Assembly (NCBI GenBank): GCA_001940985.1
Contig: MSHB01000025.1
Coordinates: 35,613-99,612, forward strand
Source of the DNA: Mollicutes bacterium Phil14
GTDB lineage: Bacteria > Bacillota_I > Bacilli_A > ML615J-28 > CAG-698
DNA length: 64,000 nt
Direction: 5' to 3'
Position numbers and translations under genes: made by a program. The notes beneath the pieces were generated by a model. The model was not told the origin of the DNA. It worked only from the letters and a program-made list of their open reading frames with translations, and did not search any database. How positions within the stretch are numbered: position 1 is the stretch's first letter; every line of letters starts with the position of its first letter. Below are positions 62,284-64,000 of this stretch, piece after piece.

Positions 62284-62961
62284 ATGAAAAAATATTTTAT
62301 TGAATTATTAGGAACTATGTTTATTGTTTTGTTTGGATGTGGCGTTGCTATATACACAAATGGTAATGTTATAGCTACATCTTTAGCATTTGGTTTAACC
62401 ATTACAGTAGTATATTATTCTTATGGTTATATCTCTGGTTGTCACTTAAATCCAGCTGTATCATTAGCATACTTAATCAAAAAAGAACTTAGTTTAAAAG
62501 ATTTTTTAATCTATATTATTTCGCAAATAATAGGTGGTGTGATTGGAGCTTTAGTATTATACTTTATTTTTAGAAGTAGAGATAATCTAGCCGCAAATAC
62601 TATTCAAAATGCAATATTAGTGAAAGAAGGTATTACTTTTAGACATGATACTATGGCATATATTATAGCAATAATAGTAGAAGTATTATTATCTTGTGTT
62701 TTTATCAGCCTTGTTTTAGGTGTTAATAGAAAGAGTGAAAATAAAATTCTTGTTGGGATAGTGATTGGATTGGGATTAGTCTTAGTCCATTTACTTGGAA
62801 TTGGACTAACAGGTACAAGTGTTAACCCTGCTCGCTCAATAGGAGTAGCTATATTTCAAGGAGGAACAGCTCTAAAAGAGTTATGGATATTTATTATATC
62901 ACCACTTATCGGGGCTTTGCTTGCTACATTATTAGATAACTATATTAAAAATGAAGATTGA
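62284..62961 (+). CDS. MIP-family aquaporin/glycerol channel
   Basis: The 225-residue protein has six transmembrane segments and two NPA motifs (NPAVSLAYL near 60 and NPARSIGVAIF near 180), opening with KKYFIELLGTMFIVLFGCG. Whether it carries water or glycerol cannot be settled here. An ATG at 62275 is only two bases from AAAGGA, so 62284 is preferred. Confidence 0.88.
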   Translation: MKKYFIELLGTMFIVLFGCGVAIYTNGNVIATSLAFGLTITVVYYSYGYISGCHLNPAVSLAYLIKKELSLKDFLIYIISQIIGGVIGALVLYFIFRSRDNLAANTIQNAILVKEGITFRHDTMAYIIAIIVEVLLSCVFISLVLGVNRKSENKILVGIVIGLGLVLVHLLGIGLTGTSVNPARSIGVAIFQGGTALKELWIFIISPLIGALLATLLDNYIKNED

Positions 62962-62970
62962 TTATTTTTA

Positions 62971-62995
62971 AAAAAAGGCTCATTGGGCCTTTTTA
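62971..62995. terminator. Bidirectional terminator
   Basis: AAAAAGGC and GCCTTTTT flank a nine-base loop, serving the channel gene and the convergent coat-like gene. Confidence 0.75.
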
Positions 62996-63002
62996 TAATT
63001 AA

Positions 63003-63293
63003 TTACCTATATGGATAAGGTGGATATGGATAGTAACTTGGTGATTGTTGAGGGTACTGTTGATATGGATAATATATTGGATAAGGTTGATTTTGATATT
63101 GCTGTTTATTATTACCAGCTACAAACCAAAAAGGGGCACTTACAACTGCTCCAGTAATAAATGGTAGTAAGAAACCACCGAATCTATCATCATTAATAAC
63201 TTCTGGTTTTTTGTTGCAATTATATTGTGACCAAGATTTACATGGATTATTTGGTATTATATAATCATTATTTCTGTATGCAAAGTTTTTCAC
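63003..63293 (-). CDS. Tyr/Pro/Gln-rich small protein, coat-like
   Basis: The 96-residue protein has a polar Asn-rich N-terminus, a short hydrophobic middle (GGFLLPFITGAVVSAPFWFVAG) and a C-terminal 30 residues made almost only of Tyr, Pro, Gln and Ser (YPIYYPYQQYPQQ). Such tails occur in spore coat proteins, as in the LysM gene at 56.9 kb. A GTG start follows AAAGGAGAG. Function is inferred from composition only. Confidence 0.55.
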   Translation of the reverse strand: MKNFAYRNNDYIIPNNPCKSWSQYNCNKKPEVINDDRFGGFLLPFITGAVVSAPFWFVAGNNKQQYQNQPYPIYYPYQQYPQQSPSYYPYPPYPYR

Positions 63294-63340
63294 GCTTTTC
63301 TCTCCTTTCTTTATTATTTTATGCGATTATTAAAAAAACG

Positions 63341-64000
63341 TTATTTTATTTCTAAGTAATCGTAAATATATTCTTCGAGAGTGAGATTATTTTCATAAAT
63401 AAAACTAGCAACATCTTTTCCAACATAACGGAAATGCCATGGTTCGTAGGCATAACCTGTATATTCCTCTTTGCCTTGCGGGTATCTGAGAATAAAACCA
63501 TATTTGTGAGCATTTTTTATTAACCAATTATATTCTTCACTATCCTTTAAATAATTTGTTAAACCATATTCAAGTGTCGATATATCTAAAGATAAACCCA
63601 ATTGATGTTCCGAAAAACCAGGTCTAGCCACAGTTTCATCATTACAATTATTTATATCATAATAAATATATCGTTGTTTATCAAAACTTCTATAAGCTGA
63701 AAAAACATATAAATTAAAATTTTCTTTTTTTGCAGCTTGCTCTAGAAGACTATAATTTTCTAAAATAGTTTTGTTAGCTTGCATTATTTCATTTTCTCTT
63801 TTTATGTAAGTTATATTTGTATTTTTTAATGCAATTATATCATTTGGAATAAAACTACTATCAACATAATGTCCCTTATTAACTAAAGTTAAAAAACTAT
63901 TCGTAAAAATTGCTGGTTTTACTGATACATATTTTTTGTAAAAATTAGGATAATTGATACGATTTAAGGTTTGAATATAAGTATAATTTTTTTCCTTTCT
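63341..64000 (-). CDS. VanY-type D-Ala-D-Ala carboxypeptidase, 5' truncated
   Basis: The frame stays open to the right edge of the window, so the start lies outside; at least 219 residues are visible. M15B/VanY motifs are SAYRSFDKQRYIY, PGFSEHQLGLSLDI (zinc His and Asp) and EPWHFRYVG (catalytic Glu and zinc His). The enzyme trims D-Ala from peptidoglycan stem peptides outside the cell. An internal ATG at 63784 is not the start because in-frame sequence of the INYPNFYKKYVSV type continues upstream. Confidence 0.88.
   Translation of the reverse strand, partial: RKEKNYTYIQTLNRINYPNFYKKYVSVKPAIFTNSFLTLVNKGHYVDSSFIPNDIIALKNTNITYIKRENEIMQANKTILENYSLLEQAAKKENFNLYVFSAYRSFDKQRYIYYDINNCNDETVARPGFSEHQLGLSLDISTLEYGLTNYLKDSEEYNWLIKNAHKYGFILRYPQGKEEYTGYAYEPWHFRYVGKDVASFIYENNLTLEEYIYDYLEIK

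Noticed and set aside
1-64000. Mycoplasma-type code (TGA as Trp), tRNA genes, CRISPR arrays, IS elements, prophage
   Set aside because: TGA ends several genes in overlap with the next start (for example before rlmH, pstA and the DUF1146 gene) and Trp is TGG; no tRNA T-loop, regular spaced repeats, transposase or phage genes were seen.

Overview
The window is AT-rich chromosomal DNA of a low-GC, Gram-positive, endospore-forming bacterium, most likely an uncultured member of the class Bacilli. The evidence is gene order shared with Bacillus (pgsA-recA-rny-ymdB-spoVS; miaB-cotE; comEA-comEC-holA-rpsT-gpr; mnmA-recD2), recognisable sporulation genes (spoIIQ, spoIIID, gpr, spoVS, cotE, a SafA-like LysM protein), AGGAGG/GGTGAT-type ribosome binding sites, TTGACA/TATAAT promoters and many U-tailed terminators. 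TGA is used as a stop, so the code is standard. I see no IS element, prophage, CRISPR array, tRNA or rRNA. Assignment below class level is inference.

Layout. 1-9 kb: a truncated GH18 glycosidase, rpiB-upp-cobalamin adenosyltransferase-like-DUF1146, spoIIQ, a DUF2089 regulator, a degenerate ABC ATPase, spoIIID, a YigZ protein, a CCA-enzyme-like protein and yhaM. 9-16 kb: a candidate C-rich small RNA, a very large PrsA/SurA-like membrane-anchored protein behind two LacI-type palindromes, a leaderless XRE regulator, a 32-bp perfect palindrome, a DegV protein and two unknowns. 15-27 kb: yycJ-like gene, rlmH, uvrB, mnmA, recD2, a 50-aa gene, an amidase lipoprotein, comEA and comEC. 27-35 kb: a methionine T-box with metNIQ, holA, ung, rpsT, gpr and a YqxA-like gene. 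35-43 kb: a TPP riboswitch with thiT, a flavoprotein, pgsA, recA, a cobalamin riboswitch with a DUF4430 lipoprotein, rny, ymdB, spoVS, a cupin and an acetyltransferase. 43-50 kb: a complete pstSCAB-phoU-phoP-phoR operon behind PhoP-box-like repeats. 50-54 kb: two convergent NCS2 nucleobase permeases, each with its own guanine-type riboswitch. 54-64 kb: a kinase, miaB, cotE, a LysM coat-like protein, a DUF362 ferredoxin, a phosphodiester glycosidase, a RibU-like ECF subunit, an aquaporin, a Tyr/Pro-rich coat-like protein and a VanY-type carboxypeptidase cut by the right edge.

How it fits together. The cell appears to control uptake of nutrients largely by RNA: five cis-acting leaders (T-box Met, TPP, cobalamin, two guanine) govern transporters or binding proteins, while phosphate is under two-component control. 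Sporulation genes sit in their Bacillus-like neighbourhoods, but several usual partners are absent at those places (murA and spoIID before spoIIQ, spoIIP after gpr). The most unusual element is the leader of the minus-strand permease near 53.3-53.6 kb: guanine aptamer, first terminator, a 35-codon open frame with a perfect ribosome binding site, and a second terminator hairpin beginning exactly at that frame's stop codon.
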